Shown here: piece after piece, positions 1-7,607 of the stretch | Numbering within the stretch: the first letter of the stretch is position 1 | Layout of the letters: every line of letters begins with the position of its first letter | DNA from: Fidelibacterota bacterium | Lineage (GTDB): Bacteria; Fidelibacterota; UBA2242 | Direction of reading: 5' to 3' | Assembly: GCA_003527965.1 (NCBI GenBank) | Contig: DPVY01000263.1 | Location: 1 to 33,530 of the forward strand | Length of the DNA stretch: 33,530 nt | Translations under genes and position numbers: made by a program | Notes under the pieces: model-generated | Seen by the model: the letters and a program-made list of their open reading frames with translations, nothing else | What the model was told of the DNA's origin: nothing | Database searches by the model: none

Positions 1-119
1 TGGGAACGAGCGTGGTGTAGGGGTTTGGGAATGAGTGTGGCATAGATCAACCCAACCTTCAGAAGGTTATATCAAGCATCCTGACCAGTCTGTAAATCTT
101 CTATTAAACCTTCTGAAGG
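1..119. repeat. Tandem GGGAAYGAG units and paired CCTTC palindromes
   Basis: Positions 2-45 contain two imperfect copies of a unit of about 26 bases beginning GGGAACGAG and GGGAATGAG. A 15-base palindrome AACCTTCAGAAGGTT lies at 54-68. Its near reverse complement, AACCTTCTGAAGG, is at 107-119, so the two palindromes can also pair with each other. This structure is seen directly. Its identity as a dispersed repeat family is inferred. Confidence 0.5.
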
Positions 120-389
120 CTTCTGACTTTACCACTCGGCTGGTGCCGCCTTAAGTCAAGGGCTGGCAAACCTGCGGCTGAAAAATATCAAATAGTTTGC
201 ACCGGACACCGCATTTATCCGCCAAGCGCTCCGTCCCCGGAGAACCTGGCAATACCCTCTGATAAGTTATACAAGCCATGATGACGTTTGATTGTAATGA
301 GTAATTTCAATATTTGCAACTACAATTTGTGCCGGTGATATTTTGAAGAAGATAGAGAAAAAAATATAATAATTGACCTCATTGTAAAC

Positions 390-466
390 ATTCCCAAGCT
401 GGGACTTGGGAATAAGCAAGGTTCCGGGGTTTTGGAGGTAAGCAAGGTTCCGTGGGGCTTGGGAAT
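390..466. repeat. REP-like hairpin with direct repeats
   Basis: A perfect 9-bp stem ATTCCCAAG (390-398) / CTTGGGAAT (405-413) encloses a six-base loop. It is followed by two direct copies of TAAGCAAGGTTCCG at 413-426 and 439-452, and by another CTTGGGAAT at 458-466. The TTGGGAA core is shared with the repeat at the left edge of the window, so both probably belong to one repeat family. Confidence 0.55.
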
Positions 467-619
467 GAAAAGAAAAGTGAGTCGCGAAGCTGTGTTGTAC
501 TTGTGTCTCCGCTCCCGCGGTGACACAGTCATTTTACCCACGATACTAAAGTCTCTGATTATAGAAATAATCCTAAATTAAGGTAAAGACTATCTGAAAA
601 TTTCCCGGATATTTCAGTT

Positions 620-648
620 GCGTCGGGATCTCACTCCTGACGCTTTTA
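620..648 (+). terminator. Possible intrinsic terminator
   Basis: GCGTCGGGA (620-628) can pair with TCCTGACGC (635-643) through nine base pairs including one G-U, with a six-base loop, followed by TTTTAT. It could terminate a transcript entering from the left or be part of the surrounding repeat cluster. A second, weaker stem (CTGAAA 594-599 / TTTCAG 612-617) lies just before it. Confidence 0.4.
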
Positions 649-678
649 TCAAATCTTAATCATACCAACAAATCGCGT

Positions 679-746
679 TATACCTGTCAGGTTTAAAAGA
701 TTCTTCTGCTTCGGATATGATTATTTGAATAAACCTGACAGGTATA
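679..746. repeat. 17-bp perfect inverted repeat with CCTGTCAGG core
   Basis: TATACCTGTCAGGTTTA at 679-695 is exactly complementary to TAAACCTGACAGGTATA at 730-746, with a 34-base spacer. Each arm contains the palindrome CCTGWCAGG, so each arm can fold alone or the two can form one long stem. The symmetry suggests a small palindromic mobile repeat, or less likely a regulator site, ahead of phoH. Confidence 0.6.
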
Positions 747-819
747 GAGATCCAGTTGCCCCGTTAGTCTATCATTACACTTCCGCATGACGCCAAAAAA
801 CATTAAGAATAACTTGTAA

Positions 820-847
820 TTGAACGAAATATTTTTAAAACTATATT
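820..847 (+). promoter_or_regulatory. Candidate sigma-70 promoter of phoH
   Basis: TTGAAC (820-825), a 16-base spacer and TATATT (842-847) stand upstream of the phoH start at 872, which itself has GGAGAGG (860-866) as a good ribosome binding site. The -10 matches the consensus at five of six positions. The -35 is weaker. Confidence 0.4.
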
Positions 848-871
848 CCAGTTTTTTAACGGAGAGGTGTA

Positions 872-1822
872 ATGATTAAAAAAGAGATTGAAATCAAAGG
901 TGTGGACCCGCTTCTAGTGTTTGGCGTAAATGATTCACTCTTAAAAATATTAACAGAAAGTTTTCCACTGAAAATCGTCGCCCGGGGAAATAAAATTATT
1001 CTCTCCGGCGAAGAGCCTTTCACTGAACAGGTCAACCGCATTATTAATGAAATGCTTCTGACCATTAACCGGAAAGGATTTCTGAATGATGAGGATTTAA
1101 AGGCTTTGATTAATGTGGAGCTTAACGGCAAAAAACCCAATCTGAAAGAAGCGCCGGATACAATCATATTATATAAAAAAAGCGGTGTGATCAAACCCCG
1201 CTCCCTAAACCAGGAACGCTATTATAAATCCACGTTGAAAAACGATATCGTTTTTGGTATCGGACCCGCTGGTACCGGCAAGACTTATCTCGCCGTCGCC
1301 ATCGCGTTGGCGGCGCTGCGCAATCATGAAGTAAAGCGAATAGTCCTGACCCGCCCGGCTGTGGAAGCGGGAGAAAGCCTTGGCTTTTTGCCGGGAGATT
1401 TAAGAGAGAAAATCGAACCCTATCTGGCGCCGCTATACGACGCTCTGCATGATATGTTGCCAGCCGAAAAATTAAAGGCTTTTACGGATCAACATATTAT
1501 TGAGATTCTGCCCCTGGCATATATGCGCGGTCGAACGCTTAACAGCTCCTATGTTATTCTCGATGAGGCTCAAAACACAAGCAGCATGCAGATGAAAATG
1601 TTTCTGACTCGTCTGGGCGCCAATTCAAAAGCAATTATCACCGGCGATATTACCCAAATTGACATTCCGGACAAAAAGAGTTCCGGACTGATCGAGGCAA
1701 AAAATATTTTAAACCATATCGACGGGATCGATTTTATCTATTTTGATCCCAGCGATGTCGTTCGCCATCGCCTGGTAAAAGACATAATCAAGGCTTATAA
1801 CGGGGGAAGAGAAGAGGGGTAA
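872..1822 (+). CDS. phoH: PhoH family ATPase (YbeZ-like)
   Basis: This is a cytoplasmic P-loop NTPase of the PhoH family, a group linked to RNA metabolism and ribosome or rRNA maturation through YbeY. The 316 residues match the usual length. An N-terminal KH-like region (about 1-90) is followed by the ATPase core with Walker A GPAGTGKT at residues 131-138 and the Walker B-type DEAQ at 231-234. The conserved LTRPAVEAGE and ITGD segments are also present. The ATG at 872 is chosen because a GGAGAGG site precedes it by about five bases. In many bacteria phoH sits next to ybeY or a 7TM-HD phosphodiesterase gene. Neither is here, and a secreted protease follows after 35 bases. The family assignment is firm, the cellular role is inferred. 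Confidence 0.95.
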   Translation: MIKKEIEIKGVDPLLVFGVNDSLLKILTESFPLKIVARGNKIILSGEEPFTEQVNRIINEMLLTINRKGFLNDEDLKALINVELNGKKPNLKEAPDTIILYKKSGVIKPRSLNQERYYKSTLKNDIVFGIGPAGTGKTYLAVAIALAALRNHEVKRIVLTRPAVEAGESLGFLPGDLREKIEPYLAPLYDALHDMLPAEKLKAFTDQHIIEILPLAYMRGRTLNSSYVILDEAQNTSSMQMKMFLTRLGANSKAIITGDITQIDIPDKKSSGLIEAKNILNHIDGIDFIYFDPSDVVRHRLVKDIIKAYNGGREEG

Positions 1823-1857
1823 CAAACACGGCTTATACTGTTTCTAATCTATTTCAA

Positions 1858-3615
1858 TTGACAGCGGCTTTACGGGTTCAATCGTTGCGCTATTTATGGC
1901 TTCTTTTCTTAATAATGTTTTTATCAACCGCTGTTTTTCCACAGATTGAAACCGATTCGACGGAAATTCCACTAAAAGTCTGGCTATATCTGGATGAATC
2001 AAGACTATCTGCAGACAACACTCAACCAATAATACTTCCCGAGAAAACTCTGAACCGGCTCAATAAAAAGGGGCATTATTCAGATAATCTCCTTTCGAAT
2101 TCAGAACCGTCGGCATCGATTTATGACCAGATTTCGCCCCACACATACAAAATAAACTATTACTCCCGGTCCTTATGCGCCTATTCCGCCGTTGTTTATC
2201 CTTCTCAAATCCAAGCGCTGAAACAATTGCCGATTATCCGTCAAATTCAGGAAATCAGAACCTTTAAGAAAAAGCCGGTTATTAAAACAGCGGAATCTTT
2301 AAAAATATTGAACAAATCTACTGCGGATCAACCTTTCTATGGAAACACCTATGCGCAGCTCGCTCAGCTTAATATCCCCGCGGTTCACGATTCCGGATAT
2401 ACGGGTCGCGATGTCAGGATTGCGATTATCGACGCCGGATTCTATAAAGATCATACCGCTTTTCAACATATCATTGACAGCGGGCGTTTAATTGCCGAGC
2501 GGGATTTTATTTTCAACGATAATAATGTCCAGGATGAAATACGCGAAGACACAACCTCCGCCGGCGCCCAGGCAAATCATGGAACTTCCGTATGGAGCGT
2601 TATCGGCGGATATGAGCCCTATGTTTATATCGGAGCCGCTTATAATGCCGAATTTTTACTTGCTAAAACCGAAAGAATCGGTTCGGAGAGTATTATTGAA
2701 GAAGATCGCTTTGTTGCGGCGGTTGAATGGGCGGAAGCCGGGGGCGCGGATATTATTAGCTCGTCAGTCGCATACCGTGACTTTGACAACCAAGCCGAAG
2801 ATTATTTTTTCAGGGATCTTGATGGTAAAACAAGCAACTCCGCCAAAGCGATAAACTGGGCTTTTGAACGCGGCGTCCTGTCGGTAATAGCTGCCGGCAA
2901 TGACGCGCAGCGTTTTCCGCAGGATGGCGGCCTGCTGACGCCATCCGACGCGTACGGCGCACTGACCGTTGGAGCGGTAGATCGCAACGGACAGATCGCC
3001 GGATTCAGTTCCCACGGTCCAACCGCCGATGGACGCATAAAACCGGATTTGTGCGCTCTGGGCGTCTATACTTATATTGCTTTCTCGTCTTCCGCAAGTC
3101 TGTATGGAACTCGGAGCGGGACATCTTTTGCGACCCCGCTGATCGCCGGCGCAGCCGCCCTGGTAATGGAGAAATTTCCCGATTTGCCTCCGGCGCAAAT
3201 CATTGAGCGGCTTAAAAAATATGCCTCCCTGTCCGATTCACCGGATAATCGGTATGGCTGGGGAATTCCGAATACCTTCCGGTCCCTATTTGAAAAAGAT
3301 TCCTCTTTTACACCGAATTTTTATACTGAAGAGACTATCTCCGCATTCCCGAATCCTGCTCTTCAGGAAGTCACTTTTTTCTTCCAATGGACAAACATAA
3401 TTCCATCCGCAGCTCCGACGACTTTCTTTGTCTATAACTCTATCGGTCAAACCGTCTGGAAATATACTCTTATCCCTAAAATTGTGGGATTGAATGAACA
3501 AATTGTCTGGAGCCTGCAAAATCTGCAAGGAAAAGGGGTTTCGTCCGGAGTCTACTTTTTATCCGTCAAAGACGGCGACAAATTCCTTCGCGGGAAACTG
3601 CTTGTATTACGCTAA
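1858..3615 (+). CDS. Secreted subtilisin-like serine protease (S8) with T9SS sorting domain
   Basis: This is a predicted extracellular endopeptidase of the subtilase family. A signal peptide (hydrophobic run about residues 12-27) leads into a propeptide-like region, then the S8 domain. That domain carries Asp192 (in IIDAG), His241 (in NHGTS), oxyanion Asn348 (in AAGND) and nucleophile Ser423 (in GTSFATP), so the catalytic set is complete. Residues about 494-585 form an immunoglobulin-like tail with the FPNPA opening and GVYFLSV...GKLLVLR ending typical of type A Por/T9SS C-terminal sorting domains. Start is uncertain: the longest frame opens with TTG at 1858 without a visible ribosome site, while TTG at 1885 or ATG at 1915 would also leave a signal peptide. 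It may be cotranscribed with phoH. Confidence 0.92.
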   Translation: MTAALRVQSLRYLWLLFLIMFLSTAVFPQIETDSTEIPLKVWLYLDESRLSADNTQPIILPEKTLNRLNKKGHYSDNLLSNSEPSASIYDQISPHTYKINYYSRSLCAYSAVVYPSQIQALKQLPIIRQIQEIRTFKKKPVIKTAESLKILNKSTADQPFYGNTYAQLAQLNIPAVHDSGYTGRDVRIAIIDAGFYKDHTAFQHIIDSGRLIAERDFIFNDNNVQDEIREDTTSAGAQANHGTSVWSVIGGYEPYVYIGAAYNAEFLLAKTERIGSESIIEEDRFVAAVEWAEAGGADIISSSVAYRDFDNQAEDYFFRDLDGKTSNSAKAINWAFERGVLSVIAAGNDAQRFPQDGGLLTPSDAYGALTVGAVDRNGQIAGFSSHGPTADGRIKPDLCALGVYTYIAFSSSASLYGTRSGTSFATPLIAGAAALVMEKFPDLPPAQIIERLKKYASLSDSPDNRYGWGIPNTFRSLFEKDSSFTPNFYTEETISAFPNPALQEVTFFFQWTNIIPSAAPTTFFVYNSIGQTVWKYTLIPKIVGLNEQIVWSLQNLQGKGVSSGVYFLSVKDGDKFLRGKLLVLR

Positions 3616-3621
3616 TTTCTA

Positions 3622-3651
3622 TTGACAACCTTATGAGCCCTCTACAGTCTA
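3622..3651 (+). promoter_or_regulatory. Weak candidate promoter before the ECF sigma gene
   Basis: In the short gap after the protease, TTGACAACC (3622-3630) is followed after about 16 bases by GTCTAA (3647-3652). The AAC...GTCTA spacing resembles ECF-type promoters, which would fit autoregulation by the gene downstream. The TTGACA could alternatively be a sigma-70 -35, but no good -10 stands at 17 bases. This is suggestive only. Confidence 0.25.
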
Positions 3652-3668
3652 AACAAAGAGATTGATTT

Positions 3669-4223
3669 ATGGAACAACAAGAAATAGAAATAATTGAAAA
3701 AATAAAAAATGGTGACGGGATGGCCTTCCAGAAGATAATGAGCAAGTATGGAGAGCGAGTCATGGGGTTGGCCTTTCACTTCACTAAAAACCATCAGGAT
3801 GCCGAGGATCTTTATCAGGAAACCTTCATAAAGGTTTATCGGAATATCGATTCTTTTCGGTTTGAAAGCGAATTCTTCACCTGGGTATACCGCATATTGA
3901 CCAACCATGCCTTCAATTATTTCCGCAAATCCAAAAGAATGTCGATCGTTGATCCCGGGGAAAATGATTACCTGTGGGAAACCCTGCCCGCCGACGAAAG
4001 CTGCGAAGCCGACCAGGCAACTCTGAACTCATCGCTCCGGGAGGAAATAGACCGGGCTCTTCTGCAATTATCCCCGCAACAGCGAGTCGTATTTATCCTG
4101 AAGCACTATGAAGGAAAAAAAATCAAAGACATCGCCTTAATTCTGGATTGCACAGAGGGAACCGTTAAACGCTATCTATTCCGGGCAACACGCAAACTAC
4201 AAACAATCCTTGTAAAGGCCTAA
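3669..4223 (+). CDS. ECF-family RNA polymerase sigma factor
   Basis: This is an extracytoplasmic-function (group 4) sigma factor that would direct RNA polymerase to stress or envelope promoters. At 184 residues it has the normal two-domain build. Region 2 (about 20-90) contains the DAEDLYQETFIKVYRNIDSF core-binding helix and the TWVYRILTNHAFNYFRK promoter-melting segment. Region 4 (about 125-180) contains LSPQQRVVFILKHYEG and the helix-turn-helix CTEGTVKRYLFRATRKL. The next gene begins two bases after its stop and encodes a zinc-finger membrane protein, the usual genetic arrangement of an ECF sigma with its anti-sigma. Which promoters it recognises is unknown, though the downstream beta-solenoid genes are obvious candidates. 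Confidence 0.95.
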   Translation: MEQQEIEIIEKIKNGDGMAFQKIMSKYGERVMGLAFHFTKNHQDAEDLYQETFIKVYRNIDSFRFESEFFTWVYRILTNHAFNYFRKSKRMSIVDPGENDYLWETLPADESCEADQATLNSSLREEIDRALLQLSPQQRVVFILKHYEGKKIKDIALILDCTEGTVKRYLFRATRKLQTILVKA

Positions 4224-4224
4224 A

Positions 4225-5280
4225 ATGGAGAAAACCATGAAACAGCATAAGCCCTATGAAGACATGCTTTTGCTTTACTTCTATGACGAACTAAATTCCG
4301 TTGATCGCGATATATTCACTCGCCATCTCGAGACCTGTTCCCGATGCAGGAACGAATTAGCCGGTTTGAATGCCATGAAAACGGCGTTCCGGCAGACGCC
4401 CAAAACAGTGCCGACACCGGCATTGATTGACCGTCTAAACAGGCAGGTCATGGCTAAAATTCAGAAATCCGGGCGCACCAAAATCAGTAAAAATATCCTG
4501 AATTGGGTTAATGACATTCAGGAATTCCTGGCCGGTGGATTAGCGCGTCCGCGCTACCAGTTAGTTGCGATAGGTATTACGTTTATTCTTGGCGTGTTTG
4601 TAGGAAAATTATGGTTAAGCAGCGGGCTCCGTAACGACCCTGATATGCTGGCGAATTTCGTGAGTTATCAGGCATCTCTGACGGAAACTGAAAAAGAGGG
4701 CGTCCAAAAATCCCTGACAAATTATCTGTTGCACTCCGGCAGTGTTGAAGTTGCCGATCTTATTCAAGAGACTCCGACGGAAAATGAAGACGGTATCATT
4801 AATGTAAATATAACAGTGGCAAAGGATTTGTCCCTGAGGGGCGGTCTGGACGATCCAACGATACAGAACATGTTGCGCTATGCTGCTTTGCACGACCGGG
4901 ATAAATCGCGAAGATTACACGCCGTAAAGCTTTTGTCAAAAACCCCACAAAATTCCGAAAATGAATCAACAATGATTGCCGTTCTACTGAAAGACAGTGC
5001 AGAGGAACTCCGCGTCAAAGCTATGGAAGTATTACGGACATATAAAATCAACAATCAGATACTCGATACCTATAAAACCATTGCGCTGCGTGACACCAGC
5101 CAGACTATACGAATGATTGCCCTTGAAGAGCTGTATAATAACGCCGATGAAAATGTGATTCCCATAATGGCATTGATCGTTGCCAATGACAATAATGAAG
5201 ATTTACGGGATTTAGCCCAAAAATATTTAGATGCTCTATGCGAAGCTCAATCACAGACAAACAACAAACAGGTAGAGTAA
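4225..5280 (+). CDS. Putative membrane anti-sigma factor with zinc finger and HEAT repeats
   Basis: The 351-residue protein starts with a zf-HC2 type anti-sigma zinc-binding motif, His34-x3-Cys38-x2-Cys41 (RHLETCSRC). One transmembrane helix follows at about residues 112-130 (LVAIGITFILGVFVGKLWL). The part after the membrane is larger than usual and, from about residue 215 to the end, consists of helical HEAT-like repeats with the recurrent pattern of RLHAVKLL, LRVKAMEVL, IRMIALEEL and LRDLAQKYL. It probably binds and restrains the sigma factor encoded just upstream, with the HEAT part sensing a periplasmic partner. That is inferred from domain order and context. ATG 4225 (AAAGG at 4214-4218) and ATG 4237 (GGAG at 4227-4230) are both plausible starts. 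Confidence 0.85.
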   Translation: MEKTMKQHKPYEDMLLLYFYDELNSVDRDIFTRHLETCSRCRNELAGLNAMKTAFRQTPKTVPTPALIDRLNRQVMAKIQKSGRTKISKNILNWVNDIQEFLAGGLARPRYQLVAIGITFILGVFVGKLWLSSGLRNDPDMLANFVSYQASLTETEKEGVQKSLTNYLLHSGSVEVADLIQETPTENEDGIINVNITVAKDLSLRGGLDDPTIQNMLRYAALHDRDKSRRLHAVKLLSKTPQNSENESTMIAVLLKDSAEELRVKAMEVLRTYKINNQILDTYKTIALRDTSQTIRMIALEELYNNADENVIPIMALIVANDNNEDLRDLAQKYLDALCEAQSQTNNKQVE

Positions 5281-6629
5281 TGAAAATAAAATATTTTGGC
5301 TTAGTTTTTATTTTAACAGTCAGTGTTTTCACCTTTGCCGAAAAATTCCAATACGACGGCAGGCGTTATCACGGAGAAATCCGAAAAGAATACAGCATTT
5401 CCGATAATGGCGGATTAATTATGAAAAACATCCGCGGTGACGTAAAAATCGTCGGTGAAGCCCGTGATAACATCCTTGTCGCTGAGCGTTATAGCATCAG
5501 CGCCTACTCTGAATCAAGCGCAAAAAAAATATTCCGGGATAAACGGGCAAAATACATCCTAAAGGGTAAAACCCTGTTGATTGAAGGTTCCTCCGATTCC
5601 CGGCGCTACCGCAGTGATTTTACTATCCGGATTCCGTCAAAATTCAACCTTGATATCAGCGCCAGCGGCGGCGATATCGTTGCCGAAACCGTTACGGGGG
5701 TCGTTGACATTAATACCTCCGGCGGAGATGTTGATGTGATCGAAATTACCGGTAAATTGAATATTCACACCTCGGGCGGCGACATCAGCGCAATTAAATG
5801 TCGCAAAGATATTACCGTAAACACGTCGGGCGGTGACATTATTATGAAGAAGATCATCGGCAATCTTTATGCGAAGACTTCCGGCGGTGACATTACAATA
5901 GATGATCTGAATGGTGACGGAAAAGTCAAGACTTCCGGCGGCGACATTTACTTAACCCGTATTAAGGGTAAGCGCTTAGAGGCAAGTACGTCGGGCGGTG
6001 ATATTGACGCAGACTTTATTGACATAAACGTCAGCCTGAGCACATCGGGTGGCGATATCAATGTCGGTAAGACCAAATCCGATGTTCATCTGCGCACGTC
6101 GGGCGGCGATATAGAGATCGACGAAGTTGGCGGTAGTTTAGATGCCAGCAACTCGGGTGGCGATATCTATGTAAAACTTGTCAAAGGAGCCTGTAACCTG
6201 CATACGTCGGGCGGCGACATTGAAATTGACGCTGCTTTGCATAATGTCAAAGCGACAACCTCGGGCGGCGACATTTTGTTGTCAGCGGCAGCCGGCTCAA
6301 TATATGCTCATACTTCCGGTGGCGATGTTGAAGTTCGGAAGGTTCTTCATAAAGCTTTCAAAGATAATTCTATCGATTTAGCAAGTTCCGGCGGCAATAT
6401 TCGCATTTATCTGCCCGACAACATAAAGGCTGATATATTTTCCCGCATCACAGTCCACAATAAATGGGATAAAAATCAGATCCGCTCTGATTTTCCCCTC
6501 GACATTACCAAAGAGATCAAAGGATCTAAATTGATCATAACCGGAAAAGGGCGTATCAACGGGGGTGGCGATCCGGTAAATCTCAAAACCAGCTCCGGTA
6601 ATATAATAATTAGCAGATTGCTGCAATAG
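5280..6629 (+). CDS. Exported DUF4097-type beta-solenoid protein with 13 SGGD repeats
   Basis: This is an exported protein of unknown function, 449 residues from the ATG at 5280. That start overlaps the stop of the previous gene (TAATG) and gives a clean signal peptide (KYFGLVFILTVSVFTFA). The longer frame from 5238 would spoil it. The tetrapeptide SGGD occurs at residues 129, 147, 165, 183, 201, 219, 238, 256, 274, 292, 310, 328 and 346, thus nearly always 18 residues apart, usually as TSGGDI. Degenerate copies (SSGGN, SSGN) follow nearer the C-terminus. This predicts a right-handed beta-helix or roll of the DUF4097 (putative adhesin) kind, with one SGGD turn per coil. Position behind a sigma/anti-sigma pair suggests an envelope stress role, as an inference. 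Confidence 0.85.
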   Translation: MKIKYFGLVFILTVSVFTFAEKFQYDGRRYHGEIRKEYSISDNGGLIMKNIRGDVKIVGEARDNILVAERYSISAYSESSAKKIFRDKRAKYILKGKTLLIEGSSDSRRYRSDFTIRIPSKFNLDISASGGDIVAETVTGVVDINTSGGDVDVIEITGKLNIHTSGGDISAIKCRKDITVNTSGGDIIMKKIIGNLYAKTSGGDITIDDLNGDGKVKTSGGDIYLTRIKGKRLEASTSGGDIDADFIDINVSLSTSGGDINVGKTKSDVHLRTSGGDIEIDEVGGSLDASNSGGDIYVKLVKGACNLHTSGGDIEIDAALHNVKATTSGGDILLSAAAGSIYAHTSGGDVEVRKVLHKAFKDNSIDLASSGGNIRIYLPDNIKADIFSRITVHNKWDKNQIRSDFPLDITKEIKGSKLIITGKGRINGGGDPVNLKTSSGNIIISRLLQ

Positions 6630-6642
6630 AAATGGAAAACAA

Positions 6643-7548
6643 ATGATTTACAAGTGCAAGATGGTAAGTGTAAAAATTTTTATGATGAGTATTATTAGCA
6701 TCTGGTTAAGCTTGTTCCTGACAATCGCTTATGCAGAAGATATTGTTACCGAACAACACAATATCCCCTATCAAGGCGAAGAAGAGTTGGATGTCGGTAT
6801 TGAATTCAGCCTGGGAAAATTAGAGATCAAAAGCTGTCAAGATGATAATTACATTATGCAATCCGAAATTACCTATTCAAAAGAGCTGTATAAGCCGTCG
6901 GTTCAATATAAGACTGTTGGCAACAGAGGCAAGCTTCGCCTGGAGTCCAAACAGCAGGGAAAAAGTCATCATTGGGGCGGCTCTAAAAAAACATCTTCCG
7001 CCCTGAAAAACAACCACTGGCGCATAGCCCTGATCGAAACGGTCCCAATATCATTCAACATTGAAATGGGGCTGGGCAAAGGACTTTTGGACTTTAGCGG
7101 TTTACGGGTAAATGACCTGAATCTGAACTGCGGATTGAGTGATGTGGTCGTGGACTTCAATAAAAGCAACAAGGAAAAAATCAGGCGCTTATCTATTGAA
7201 ACCGGACTGGGGAACGTTGAAGCAAGCGGGCTCGGTTATGCCAATCTGGAACGATTTGATGTCGAGTGCGGTTTGGGCTCAACGACCCTGCGTTTTGACG
7301 GCGATCTGAATAGAGATATCAAGGGCCGGATCACGGTAGGACTCGGTTCCGTAAATGTAGAAATCCCTGAAGATTATGCCGTCCAGGTTGAGGCGGAAAG
7401 TTCCTTTTTATCCTCCCTGAATTTTAACGGTTTCAGAAGGATTGACGAGGACGTATATCGCAGTAAAAACTGGAAAAATGCCGAACACCGTATTTTTATG
7501 ATTGTGGAAATCGGTTTAGGCAGCGTGGATATTGACTGGATAAGATAA
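6643..7548 (+). CDS. Exported LiaF/toast-rack-like beta-solenoid protein
   Basis: The 301-residue protein has a signal peptide (about 1-31, ending TIAYA) and an all-beta remainder. Motifs GLGKG, CGLSDV, GLGNVEASG, CGLGSTTL, GLGSVNVEIP and GLGSVDIDW recur roughly every 20-30 residues. This glycine-marked strand pattern is characteristic of the LiaF-like C-terminal / DUF2154 and 'toast rack' folds, which in Firmicutes act in cell-envelope stress sensing. It begins 13 bases after the previous gene and is the last of the sigma-led cluster, ahead of a strong terminator. ATG 6643 is the annotated start. ATG 6661 would still leave a signal peptide. Family-level fold is fairly clear. The function here is unknown. 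Confidence 0.75.
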   Translation: MIYKCKMVSVKIFMMSIISIWLSLFLTIAYAEDIVTEQHNIPYQGEEELDVGIEFSLGKLEIKSCQDDNYIMQSEITYSKELYKPSVQYKTVGNRGKLRLESKQQGKSHHWGGSKKTSSALKNNHWRIALIETVPISFNIEMGLGKGLLDFSGLRVNDLNLNCGLSDVVVDFNKSNKEKIRRLSIETGLGNVEASGLGYANLERFDVECGLGSTTLRFDGDLNRDIKGRITVGLGSVNVEIPEDYAVQVEAESSFLSSLNFNGFRRIDEDVYRSKNWKNAEHRIFMIVEIGLGSVDIDWIR

Positions 7549-7570
7549 TATAGATAGATTGTTTAAGTGA

Positions 7571-7607
7571 AAACGCAGTTCGATTGATCGGGCTGCGTTT
7601 TTTATTC
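7571..7607. terminator. Bidirectional intrinsic terminator
   Basis: AAACGCAG (7571-7578) pairs with CTGCGTTT (7593-7600), with an inner CGAT/ATCG extension, followed by a T-rich run on the plus strand. Read on the minus strand it also ends in T residues, so it can serve both the sigma-factor cluster and the converging GroES-like gene. Confidence 0.75.

Larger units (their letters stand above)
1..870. other. Repeat-rich non-coding region upstream of phoH
   Basis: No credible gene is visible in these 870 bases. The only open frame over 200 bases (minus strand, 320-541) reads through repeat units and its low-complexity product resembles no protein family. The region instead holds several palindromes and hairpins, described separately, and a likely phoH promoter at its right end. 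It looks like a landing site for small palindromic (REP/MITE-like) repeats, which is an inference because copy number elsewhere in the genome cannot be seen. Confidence 0.7.

Noticed and set aside
320..541. 73-residue minus-strand ORF
   Set aside because: It is a translation of the hairpin and direct-repeat units and has no family resemblance or ribosome site.
5238..5279. Upstream ATG for the SGGD-repeat protein
   Set aside because: It would bury the signal peptide and lies inside the anti-sigma gene. The coupled TAATG at 5280 is better.
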